Below, piece after piece: positions 21,946-31,202 of a stretch of 64,000 nucleotides of DNA (positions within the stretch are counted from its first letter, which is position 1; each line of letters begins with the position of its first letter). Made by a program: the position numbers and the translations under genes. Below the pieces are notes generated by a model, which was given only the letters and a program-made list of their open reading frames with translations, was not told where the DNA came from and did no database searches. The stretch is from assembly GCF_052857255.1 (NCBI RefSeq), contig NC_135505.1, forward strand, positions 66,436,149 to 66,500,148, given 5' to 3'. Source of the DNA: Amblyomma americanum. Lineage: Eukaryota; Arthropoda; Arachnida; Ixodida; Ixodidae.

Positions 21946-24900
21946 ATGGCATTCCGCGCTTGTGAAGCGAATCGCGCTGCGTTCAATGAACTGCTTATCG
22001 ACAAAGTCGCTAAGCGACCGATTTTATGAAATGTGTGTTCTAATGAATACAGGAAAATTTCCAACAAGACCGGTATATGGGAGGAGATTCGCGATACCCT
22101 CCGACAGATCGACCCCACAGGTACGTACCATTTTTTTTTCTCTAGTGTTTCTGTTTTTGCAAACGGGTGTGGATTGCAGTGCCGAAGCTCTAACCGCGAG
22201 CGATTGTGATTTCCTTAATATGACAGTATACGGCAGGCGCATGTGATTAGCTGCACACGTGGATTCCCAGCGTTTTTCAGCCGCATGTTCTGCATCGTTC
22301 TGTTTTGCGAGGAAATAAACACATCACTAAAACACAATATACTGCACTCGTTATTAAGAGAGAAAGCGCGTATAGGCAAAACGATTCTTTTTGAATGTGC
22401 GACCGACTCGCTCAGCAGCACGTGCTCTCTAAATACTGTCACGTAGTGGTGACGGCAGTCGAAGCAGCGATGAAGACGGAGGAAAGGTCTTCTAAAAGAA
22501 CTGTTTATTGGGCTGACTTGCACCCAATATGGACTGAATCACTCGGCGGCGGTGAATCGACAAGCGTGCTCGGCGGTCGTCGAACAGAATGCCCGCCGCT
22601 GTCGGCCGTGCTCAATTTAAAGCTGATAGCGAACATTCGAGATAAAGGGCGCAAAGTTACTAGAACATTCCGGAACAACGTAGAATCAGCTTTGCCTGGC
22701 TGCGATCAATCGAGATAAATCTAGTCGCGTCTTGCGTCGCAAACAAAGCGATAAGGTGGTGTCGCGGCAGATTTGAAAAACGAACACACACTGCAAATAT
22801 TGGCGGCATTACTCCCCTCTCAAAGAAGCATCGACCCGATGCATTAAAACAAATATTGCGAGTAGTAAGGAAAAAAAACGGATCTTGCGAAAATAGAGCA
22901 TGGAAATGCAGCGGCCTTTAGCGCGCATAATACGGCTTCAGACGGACTACATGGACAACTTCTGGTCGTACGCGGCGTCGCTGGGATGCAGTCATTGCGT
23001 CAGGGATGACTTCATAATACAGTTCACCCAGCCGACGAAGAACCTTGTACGGGCCGAAATAGCGGCGCAAAAGCTTTTCACTCAATCCACGGCGGCGAAT
23101 GGGCGTCCACACCCATACTTGGTCTCCTGGCTTGTATTCCGCGTTGCGTCTTCGTAGGTTGTAGCGTCTGGCGTCGGATCGCTGCTGATCTTTGATCCGT
23201 AATCGGGCAAGCCTTCGAGCTTCTGCGCGTTGAAGGTAGGCGGCAACGTCGACGTTCTCTTCTTCTGTAACGTTGGGCAGCATGGCGTCTAGCGTGGTCG
23301 TGGCCTCCCTGCCATGGACGAGCCTAAAAGGCGTCATCTGGGTGGTCTCCTGCACTGCGGTGTTGTAAGCGAAGACCCTGAAGAATGGTTGGACCAATTT
23401 GAGCGCGTGGCGTCATTCAACAAGTGGGATGATGCGGCAAAGATTGGACACGTTTTTTTCTCATTGGATGGCTCCGCACGCACGTGGTACGAAAACTACG
23501 AGTCGTCCCTTACGACATGGGAGCTATTCATGAGAGAACTATTGAGGGTATTCACCAGTGTCGTGAGGAAAAAAAAGAGCCGAACGACTCCTCGAGTCCA
23601 GGATCCAGCTTCCGAATGAGCCCGTCCGCAGTTACGTCGAGGAGATGAAGCGCCTATTTCGCCGCGCCGATCCCGGGATGACCGAGGAAAAGAAAGTTCA
23701 GTTTTTAATGCGCGGTGTAAAAGAACAACTCTTTGCAAGCCTCGTCCGCCAGCCGCCAAAAACAGTCGAGGAGTTTATGCAAGAAGCACGCACGATTGAG
23801 AATACCCTCGACGTTCGAGCTCGGCAGTACAATCGCCCTTCCTCTGCCTGTGCAATCCGTTCGGACACGCCGGCCACCACCAGCGACAGCTTGCGGGAAG
23901 TTATCCGCGAAATCGTCCGAGAGGAGCTACGCCGATTACTGCCATCTTCCCCACAGCCACAAGCAGCGACTCTGATGGATGTGGTACGGGAAGAAGTGCA
24001 ACAGGCACTTGGCACCCCGACGGCCACAGAACCCCAGGCCATGACCTACGCCGCTGCAGTAAGTACTGCTCAGCCCCAGCGACAACCCCCACGTCCTCCC
24101 CGAGATGAGCGAACATTCGAGATAAAGGGCGCAAAGTTACTAGAACATTCCGGAACAACGTAGAATCAGCTTTGCCTGGCTGCGATCAATCGAGATAAAT
24201 CTAGTCGCGTCTTGCGTCGCAAACAAAGCGATAAGGTGGTGTCGCGGCAGATTTGAAAAACGAACACACACTGCAAATATTGGCGGCAATACTGTGCCCG
24301 GCTCGAGGCATGCAAACTTTTTCTCCTCCTTTGTTTACCCTCTGCGGCGCCCATGTGGGCTTTGCACTTGCATTCCGGGGGAAAAAAAGTAAATTTAAAC
24401 TATCGTGAAGTGAAAACAAAATTCTGACGGCCTTTGTTCACGTGCGGAAGAGGCTTGTTTTTTTCTTGTTCATTTTTCTGCCTAAATCTGCACTTTCTTT
24501 GTTCGCGGCGGGGGGCCACGCTAGTACCCATATCGGTACGGCACAATCATGACTTATTTCACCGCTGACTGCAATATTAATGCTCCAGTCTCTGCCTAAA
24601 ATTGGAATGGTGGTGAAGTGGAAAAATATCGGCGTGCTGTAAAATGTCAATGCGCACTAAAATAACTTAAATTATCTGAATTATTTTGGGTCGTTTTGAG
24701 CTGCTGATATTTCTCTGCTGTCAAATGTCGAAATGCACTATCTCGGCACCGATTCCATTCGCGAAATGCTTAGTGCATGTTCACTGTTACTGGAGCGTGC
24801 AGTCCGGTCCATGCTTTGTTCTTCAGAGCTAACTCTGGGAACATGCTATTCGCTTTGTGGCACACGCTGAAATTCATTTAGGTGTTTTTAGTTAATTGTT

Positions 24901-25861
24901 TTCCTTAACTGATTTTAATATATTTTTCAGTAACTGTGGACGTTGTGCAAGGCCGGTGGAGAAACCTAAAAGACACGTACCGCAGAAAACTCAGAGATAT
25001 CCAGAACTGCACAAGAAGCGGAGCAGGGGCCGTGCCCAAGAGCAAGGCCTGGATATACCTAGAAAGAATGCGTTTCCTCAAAGACCAAATGGATATGCGG
25101 CAGTAAGTAGCACTGCAATATCTACAACCACACATTTTGCACAGATTAAATTTTACTTGCTCGTGTTTACCTTGAAATATACAAAAATGAGAAATTGATG
25201 TTTTGCAAACATTTTTGCTTGGTGCATTCTTCATCTAATATTAATGTATGCGTTGTTTTATGGGTTATTTGATTTAATTCAGATACATGAATGGCAAGTT
25301 TGTAGACAGGCGGGTGTAATTCGCATGCTCTCAGCTAGCCGGGGTTTTCACAGTGCTGCCACAAGACTCAATAAGCGAATTGCTATGTTCACCATGTAAA
25401 CACTGTTTATGTATGGCGTTTCCTGCAGAGGACACAGCGGTATAGAGCCTGAGGTTGTCCTTGAAGAGGAAGAAGCAATTCCGCGGCCACATTCACCAGC
25501 ACCGTCTTTTGAGGAAATTTTTGTGGGCCCTGACCATGTATCCATCGACCAAGAGTCCACCACCCATCCGCAACCCACTACTTCACATGAACAGAATAGG
25601 ACTTGTGCCTCAACGTCCTCAGTAGCAAATGTGCTCCAGAGGCCTAAGAAGCGTAGAAACGAGCTGGATGCAGTAATTGCCCAGCTTGATGTTGTAAGGA
25701 ACGCCTTACGTGCCTATACGGCAGCAGACAGTGATGAATATTTTTTGCTGCCATTAAAGCCATACCTGGCTACTGTGCCTACTCACATGAAGCACCACCT
25801 ACAGATGGAGCATCTTAACATCTTGGGAAGCTATAGCCAGGGGCACTATCCACCCATCTGA
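21946..25861 (+). CDS. MADF-BESS domain DNA-binding protein, three exons, one in-frame TGA
   Basis: Exons: 21946-22120, 24931-25102, 25429-25861 (175, 172 and 433 nt; total 780, a multiple of three). Donors GTACGT and GTAAGT, acceptors TTTTTCAG and TCCTGCAG, and the codons split by both introns rejoin in frame. Exons 1 and 2 make a MADF domain (residues about 15-115): L-L-I-D-K-V-A-K-R-P-I-L, G-I-W-E-E-I-R-D-T-L, G-R-W-R-N-L-K-D-T-Y-R-R and W-I-Y-L-E-R-M-R-F-L. Exon 3 has an acidic, proline-rich middle and a BESS-like C-terminus, D-S-D-E-Y-F-L-L-P-L-K-P-Y-L. MADF binds DNA and BESS mediates protein contacts in Adf-1-like transcription regulators; some relatives are transposon-encoded. Codon 28 is TGA (22027-22029), where the family usually has Tyr, so this is a recent pseudogene, a polymorphic null, or misread. 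Intron 1 contains a rearranged Gypsy insertion. Confidence 0.75.
22437..22808 (-). repeat. Complete 3' LTR of the rearranged Gypsy element (372 bp)
   Basis: On the minus strand it begins TGCCGCCAA and ends CACGTGACA-like (the plus strand starts TGTCACGTAG), so it has TG...CA ends. A polyadenylation signal, CCCAATAAACAG, lies about 100 bp before its end. It is preceded by a purine tract. Its first 181 bases recur at 24288-24108. Confidence 0.88.
22918..23372 (-). pseudogene. Gypsy integrase C-terminal fragment
   Basis: Minus-strand frame from a junction near 23372 to the stop at 22918-22920. It encodes F-A-Y-N-T-A-V-Q-E-T-T, T-P-F-R-L-V-H-G-R, the Y-K-P-G-D-Q-V-W-V-W motif, E-K-L-L-R-R-Y-F-G-P-Y and the same K-P-Y-Y-A-R ending as 1-480. 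The catalytic core is missing. The first 10 or so codons upstream of F-A-Y are read-through into inverted gag DNA. Confidence 0.9.
23375..24107 (+). pseudogene. Gypsy gag fragment, inverted relative to its own element
   Basis: A plus-strand frame begins abruptly at E-D-P-E-E-W-L-D-Q-F-E-R and continues W-D-D-A-A-K-I-G-H-V-F-F-S-L-D-G-S-A-R-T-W, the classic Retrotrans_gag (capsid-like) domain. A one-base slip in the A run at about 23570 breaks the frame. The second half resumes at V-R-S-Y-V-E-E-M-K-R-L-F-R-R-A-D-P (about 23629) and runs to about 24107, where it passes without a stop into LTR sequence. The N-terminus, zinc knuckle, protease and RT are gone. Confidence 0.85.
24108..24288 (-). 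repeat. Partial 5' LTR of the rearranged Gypsy element
   Basis: Identical by eye to 22628-22808, in the same orientation. It ends in GGCGGCA followed by the ATAC duplication. The other 191 bp of the LTR, including the polyadenylation signal, are missing at the gag junction, where both parents share a few bases around GAT-AGCG / GATGAGCG. Confidence 0.88.
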
Positions 25862-26057
25862 TTGTCTCTCCACAGTAATGTAAATAGAAGGTCTGTCCTG
25901 AAAGTAATGAAACAAGTCGCAGCTTGGCACGTGTGCACTAGATTGGAAAACTGGTTTTGGAGGAAGGAGGGGAAACCTTCAGCTTCACAATGCAACGGGC
26001 TCAGTTGGCTTCGAGTAAGCAAAGGGACTGGAGATTTTTTAGCGTGTACCCCTGTTT

Positions 26058-26183
<126 letters not shown>

Positions 26184-26529
26184 CAATTGGCGTTATTTTA
26201 CACCCACCCACAATAGAGACAGAGAGGGAGAGAGCATACAATGATGGGGTTTCATTGACAGTTGGCTTTTTTTTTAAATATGTATATATGAAGAAAGCCT
26301 ATGCTCATTTCTATCATGGTGTGCTGATCCTTTTATTCTGCTTTCTAACAGTAATAATTTATTTGTTTCGGTGTATTTCTGGGCATCTAAATCATTTTTA
26401 CGTGTTAACACGGCTTCAATTATTACTCTGCCTACTTTCACAGTGTAGTGGTCATTTATTCGTTATTTGTGTGCTGCTCATATTTTTAAAATATGCCGCG
26501 TGAATTGTAATCGTAGTAAATCACCGTGG

Positions 26530-26760
26530 TAAATCGTAAACTGTATACTGGGGAAATCATGTTGGGGCTTTCGAACTCGGAGATTTTGAAAATGTGGGAA
26601 ACGCCGCGGGCAAAAGGCATCTGGGCATATGGCGCGAGAAATTTGAAAAGGGGCAGTCGTGCCAGGGGCTTCTGAACTCGGGGCTTTTGAAAACGGGGCA
26701 AATGCCGCGGGGCATTCGGCGCAGGGCATTTGACACAGGGCTTCTGACGTCGGGTGATTT
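26530..26760. repeat. Degenerate tandem repeat of about 100 bp, two and a half units
   Basis: The block GCTTTCGAACTCGGAGATTTTG ... GGGAAACGCCGCGGGCA at about 26569-26613 recurs as CTTCTGAACTCGGGGCTTTT ... GGCAAATGCCGCGGGGCA at about 26669-26715, with a shorter third echo (CAGGGCTTCTGACGTCGGG) near 26738-26756. The short word GGGCAnnnG recurs throughout. No coding role is visible. Confidence 0.6.
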
Positions 26761-26829
26761 CGTGCACCACCCGACCCCCCAGCCTCGGTTCGACGACCTG
26801 GTCTATGAGAGTCAGCCTCGGAACAAGCG

Positions 26830-28362
26830 GCGGTGAGAAAGCACTGTTCACTTAAACGCTTACCCCAGTCAATGGGACAAATTTTGGCTATTTCGACGCA
26901 TTACGGGCACTGGAGGGGTCGCTTTGTCTGTAAGCTTTACGAAAGCCCATGTATTTTCGCGCGACGAAGGCAAAATTTGTTGAGCCACAGCGCCTAGGGT
27001 AACCGTGTTTTCGAAATTCTAAAAACTGATATGGATGTTACTTACGGTGGTCGACACGCCTCTCAATAAATAAGGACACTAATATTAAATTTAAAAAGTT
27101 AGCTATTCAATATAGGCAAACAGTTAGCACGTCTTAGCTGTATTCTGATGCACAGTACCGCTCACAATGGTATGCCGCAGAAAGCGCTCTTCTAACTCAA
27201 TTACCCTATTTTTATTTTAATTAAGGGCAGTCTTAGGTGAAACACCTGGTATACCATACCATAAAAGTGGCTGTTTGAAACATAATGGGTAAATGATAAA
27301 GAAACAATACCTGGAGCCAGAAATATGCCAGATTACACGTTAAAGGGCATTCCTTAAAGACATGGTCGAGAACTGCGAGCTATTCATAGTGCATGACACG
27401 ACAGAGGACAACAGAAAAGAAACATGGAACACAAGACACAGTAGCAGTGTTACAGCATATGATGTTTGTTGTATGAGATGAAGTTTATTTTTGTCCTCTG
27501 AAGGCAGTTATGCTATGCAAAACAAAAATAAACTCGAACTTAAAAAACACACGGGAATTTTGTGCGCATTTCTTGCTTGAACCAAACTTTGTCACATACA
27601 AGCCATGCTCTAGCTCACATTTAACATCTCTGAAGCCTTACTAGCATGCATGCAGAATGCCCTCTATCCTGATTCCCAATTCACTGCAACTATAATCTAC
27701 ACTCTACAATCTATAATCACCTTTATCAATCCTGGAGCTTCAAAGCCATGTTCCAAATTAAAAGGCACACAGTGGTGTGTCCGAACCAATTCATTAGCAG
27801 TATTCGCTGGAACCTCTAAAAATTGAGGATCTTTAAACATGCCAACAACCAAGCCTGAAAGGCACAGCCTCTCACGACAGCATGGAAAGAAAGCCTACGT
27901 TATCCTGTTATCCTGCCCATGTGATAACGTGTGTAAGATTTGAGTCTACACACTACTTTAGCAGGAGTGGCCGTTTCTGGGCCTCTCAGCAGGCAGGCGC
28001 ACGATAAAAAAAAAATGCTTCCACTTGGGCGCACGCTGTACACAAACAAACAAAAAAGAAGCGGAGCTACGCGCACAGCAGCCCGCCGCAGACCGCGCGC
28101 CGCTGTAGAAAAAAAAAAGGTGCAATAAAAATGAAACGCGCCACTGTTAAGCCCCCTAGGCTAGCGTAATTTTTTTTTCTCTTTAGTCCCGCGCCTCCTC
28201 TCCAGTGCGGGCGTTCTACACTGTGCGCGCGCACACGTGAGCGTAAAGGAACAAACAACCACAAACAGAAAGCGCAACCGCGTGGAAGCGTAGCGTGCTG
28301 GCACTGCTGGCCTCTGTGTCCAGGCTACATTCCAACCAGCATTCAATCAGAATGAACAACCA
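26830..28362. other. No recognisable gene; possible single-arm relative of the hairpin elements near 27376
   Basis: AT-rich DNA. At about 27376-27440, read on the minus strand, a stretch rich in TGTGTCTTGTGTTCC-like words leads to CACTATGAATAGCTCGC, loosely like the right arm plus tail of the hairpin elements. The match is too weak to call. Confidence 0.3.
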
Positions 28363-28504
28363 AAATTGTTGGTTACTACGTGTTTCGAACCCTTTCTCAA
28401 GGTAGAAGAAAAATAGAAGAATAAAATTCCTTTTCTACGCCCGGGGCGGGTCTCTGCGCCTACACGCACGTGCGCTTCCCGCGTTCGAGTCAACGGAAAG
28501 AGGA

Positions 28505-28524
28505 GGGGGGGGGGGGGGGGGGGG
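28505..28524 (+). repeat. Run of 20 G
   Basis: An uninterrupted G homopolymer within the 3' region of the Penelope relic. It can form G-quadruplexes. Its exact length is unreliable in any assembly. Confidence 0.9.
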
Positions 28525-29259
28525 CGCAAAGCCAGCAGACCCCACCCCTGTCAACCACGCTCCACGGTAATTGCATCCCCACTTGGTAAAAGTGCATATA
28601 TGGCGGCTGTCTGAGGTTGTACGCTCCTCGTAGAGCATCTGTCGACGGCTGCGTATTGGCATGGCGGTGCGGCGCCCCTCACCCTCGCGAGCTGATCTCT
28701 TCGTACACTCTTCGTTGTTACTCGCTCGTCTGGTAGAGACATTGCGGTCGGGTGTGATGAATGACATCGGACCTTGTCTCTACAACCTCATCTTCTCCCT
28801 TGCGTCCTTTCTGTCCCCCTGTTCCCAGAAGAGCACGTCCCGCCACCACCGTAGGGTCAACAACCTGTTTTGTCCCCAAGAATGGGTCTCTGGCTAGCCG
28901 ACGGAAAAAGCGGCGCTCGCGTGGAAGACTTCCGGGTCAGTGTCCGCAAACCATGGATGTAGGAAGAGACAAGTGTCCCCAGGGAGCGATTAACATTCTT
29001 CCGTGTCTGTTGGATGTGTCACGACTCGAGTAGAAGCCTGCTGCGCGGGTTAGCTCAGGTTTCCTGTACAATAGTGACGTCAAAGTCGATTCGGTGGTCG
29101 CATGCCTCGCAGTGTTCGGCCACAGCGCTGTGTTGACGGTTCATTTCTCGGACGTCCGCTTTGTGCTGCCTCATTCTTTCCGCGAAGCTCTTCGTTTCCC
29201 CTACGTACGAGGCCGGGCAGACCGAGCACGGGATGTTGCATACAACGCCTTGGGACCTT

Positions 29260-29448
29260 TCTTTAGGGTGGTGGTGGTAGAAACTTTATTACGTACAGGG
29301 GAGTTTAGGACGCGCAGGTCCTTGGGCCCCTGCACAGCCCTACTGCACTCTAACGTTCATGTCCCGGAGGCTCATGATGTTGGCAGCACGGCCTGTGGCG
29401 ATGGCTTGCTTGGCCGGGTCCTCAGAGCGCAGTAGGGTCTTTAGGGTG
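29260..29448 (-). mobile_element. LINE 3' end inserted in the Penelope relic, 11-bp target duplication
   Basis: TCTTTAGGGTG flanks the piece at 29260-29270 and 29438-29448. On the minus strand the insert ends a LINE coding frame (E-D-P-A-K-Q-A-I-A-T-G-R-A, then TAG), continues through a short 3' region with AATAAAG and finishes in a tandem (ACC)n tail. It is a 167-bp, severely 5'-truncated copy. It splits the Penelope frame between the RT linker and the endonuclease. Confidence 0.88.
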
Positions 29449-29577
29449 ACGGTCTTTCGGGCGGGGGACAAGGCGTCCGCTGGTGGTAGTTGGTTTGTGC
29501 GTTGTTAGCACCCTCTCTTTACCGAGAATGCGAGGCAGCGTCTCGCTCACGCCTTTCACGTATGGGATGCAAACGCG

Positions 29578-30107
29578 ATTTTGCTTCTGGCGCGTGCTTG
29601 GCGAAAGAATGCAGCTGTTTTTGTTGCGTCTGTTTTTTGTTTCTGGCTAATGCGTCAGATGAATAAACTGGGGCACCCATTTTTTTGGAGATCGGAGACG
29701 ACTCGGTTCTTCTGGTTTATTTTTTCTGCACGCGAGGAACATATGGTAATAAAGGTGTAATGACAGATGCCTTGTGGGGAGTGAGATGGCTCGAATTGAA
29801 ATGGAGGTACTGTCCCGTGCGCTGAGAACCACAAGCCTTTGTCGTGCCTTGTGAGTAGAACTTTTCTTACAAAAATATCCAGGGAGCTTGGGGAGCGGAG
29901 AAAAGGGCGCATGCAAAAGCTCCAGAACACTACAGGAGTAAAGAAAAAGAAACAGAGACGAAGGAAGCAAGCAGCCTCGTTCATAGTGGTTCATACAATG
30001 GGAGATGCACGAAGTGATTTTAAAAGAGTCAGTGATCGAGGCTCATGCCCTAATTTCAGTTAGAGAGAACGCCAACCAAAAATTAAGAAAAAAATGAAAT
30101 ATAAAAC
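29578..30107. other. No recognisable gene
   Basis: Short open frames only. The upstream (RT) half of the Penelope relic would be expected here on the minus strand but is not present. Confidence 0.4.
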
Positions 30108-30384
30108 AAGAGGTTTCGAAACATACTCGGTTCCTTCATCAGGTGTGACTGTGAGCGGGTTGCAGCTTGCCTTTTTAAGCCTTCAGTTAGTCACCCGCCA
30201 GGTCACTGAACGTAGACCCTGTATGTAAGAGGGGACAAGTATTCCTAGGGATGTTTAACATTGCCCCGCGTCTGAATGATGATTCAAGTAAGAGCTTTCT
30301 GCGCAGGAGCACAATAGCGCTCGGCGTCGTACATCGGGGAGGTCCGGAACTTCGCCGAAAGAATGAAGCAGCACAAAGCGGATT
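30108..30384 (-). mobile_element. Second Penelope-like fragment, internally inverted
   Basis: On the minus strand 30310-30207 resembles the post-endonuclease region at 29055-28937 (shared words include GGGGACAAGT and CTGCGC), and the terminus at 30142-30113 holds a hammerhead core. By contrast 30330-30384 encodes Y-I-G-E-V-R-N-F-A-E-R-M-K-Q-H-K-A-D, a GIY-YIG piece, on the plus strand. The 5' part is therefore inverted, as happens when a retroelement is primed twice during insertion. Confidence 0.7.
30113..30142 (-). ncRNA. Hammerhead ribozyme core in the Penelope terminus
   Basis: Read 30142 to 30113 on the minus strand: CTGATGA, then 18 bases, then GAAAC. The 18 bases contain GGAAC and GTTTC, which can pair as a 5-bp stem II (one G-U) around CGAGTAT. 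CTGANGA and GAAA are the invariant core of hammerheads, and Penelope-like elements are known to carry such ribozymes at their ends. I did not resolve stems I and III or the cleavage triplet, so self-cleavage is unproven. Confidence 0.6.
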
Positions 30385-30996
30385 AAAAATCTGGAGAAGC
30401 GGACTCGCGGCAAAAAACTTTTTGGACTAATTGCTGCAGTGACACGTGGCCAAAGGCGCCTTCCTTTTCCCCTTTCCGGTACAGCCCTTGCTACAGAAAT
30501 TTGCGAGTGTTCCATGAGAAATGTGAGCTCTAACAAAGTTTAAGCATTCTTTTATTGATTACACCATAGTAGTTTATGACAAGCAGGCTTTCTGCTTTCT
30601 GTTTTTCTCTTGGCGTATAGCATTCAGATTCATTTTCAAACTTAATGGAGAAAAAAACCAAAAAAAAATCAATTGCCAGGGAGAAGGAGAAAGCCTCAGA
30701 GGACTCCTTCCCACAAATCAGTAGGTTCACCTGCGCATGCGTCACTCAGCATTTCCCTATTTCTTTCTGCTCCTTTTTAAAAGATTACCGTGGGTCCCCC
30801 CACCCCTGTTAACGGCAAGGCTGTCAAGGGCAAATTGCATTTGCGTTATCACTCTTAATATAAAATGAAGTATGATGTAATCCACGAATGTCCACAGACG
30901 AACGTGAGCTTAAGGCTCAAGTTTAATCGACACTAAATCAGGGCCCGCCGATATTGGCATTACGTGCAGCAGAGCGCGAGGAGAAAATATGCAATA
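30385..30996. other. No recognisable gene
   Basis: AT-rich DNA with short open frames only. Confidence 0.4.
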
Positions 30997-31202
30997 CTTG
31001 AAACGGACTGCTACGTCACAGACTGACAAAGCGCAACGTAACTAGGACGAGTAGAAGAAACACGAAACACAGAACAGGCACAGGAAGCGCATGTCATGTG
31101 TTTCGTGTTTCCTCTACTCGTCCTAGTTCCGTTGCGCTTTGTCAGTCTGTGTCGTAGCAGTATGAACCAACTAGCCCACACCAAGGTCCTCTTGAAACGG
31201 AC
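30997..31202. mobile_element. Hairpin element copy 3 with 12-bp target duplication
   Basis: CTTGAAACGGAC flanks the element (30997-31008 and 31191-31202). The arms, about 31007-31071 and 31097-31162, are near-perfect reverse complements (about 64 bp, 25-nt loop); the stem includes CAGACTGACAAAGCGCAACG. The tail after the right arm is ATGAACCAACTAGCCC, then a short variable end. The stem is unrelated by alignment to copies 1 and 2, yet the tail core is the same as in copy 2. Confidence 0.88.

Larger units (their letters stand above)
22433..24292 (-). mobile_element. Internally rearranged Gypsy element with ATAC target duplication
   Basis: The element is bounded by ATAC on both sides (22433-22436 and 24289-24292). 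Read on the minus strand it has a partial 5' LTR (24288-24108), then gag in the wrong orientation (about 23375-24107, plus strand), then the integrase C-terminus (about 23372-22918, minus strand), a polypurine tract AGAGGGGAGTAA next to 22809, and a complete 3' LTR (22808-22437). The 181 bp shared by the two LTR pieces are identical by eye, which points to a recent event. The intact duplication suggests the rearranged molecule was integrated as such. It lies in intron 1 of the MADF-BESS gene, antisense by LTR orientation. Confidence 0.88.
28363..29577 (-). pseudogene. Penelope-like retroelement, 3' part with GIY-YIG endonuclease
   Basis: On the minus strand 29577-29449 encodes C-I-P-Y-V-K-G-V-S-E-T-L-P-R-I-L, the linker between the RT and endonuclease of Penelope-like elements. 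After a nested LINE piece, 29259-28905 encodes I-P-C-S-V-C-P-A-S-Y-V-G-E-T-K, the first part of a GIY-YIG nuclease with the Cys pair typical of these elements, followed by F-A-E-R-M-R-Q-H and later L-L-L-E-S. In-frame TGA codons stand at 29057-29055 and 29021-29019. The presumed 3' end near 28363-28395 has TTGAGAAAGGGTTCGAAACACG, a degraded relative of the hammerhead-bearing terminus at 30113. The RT itself is absent. This enzyme nicks target DNA to prime reverse transcription. Confidence 0.8.
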
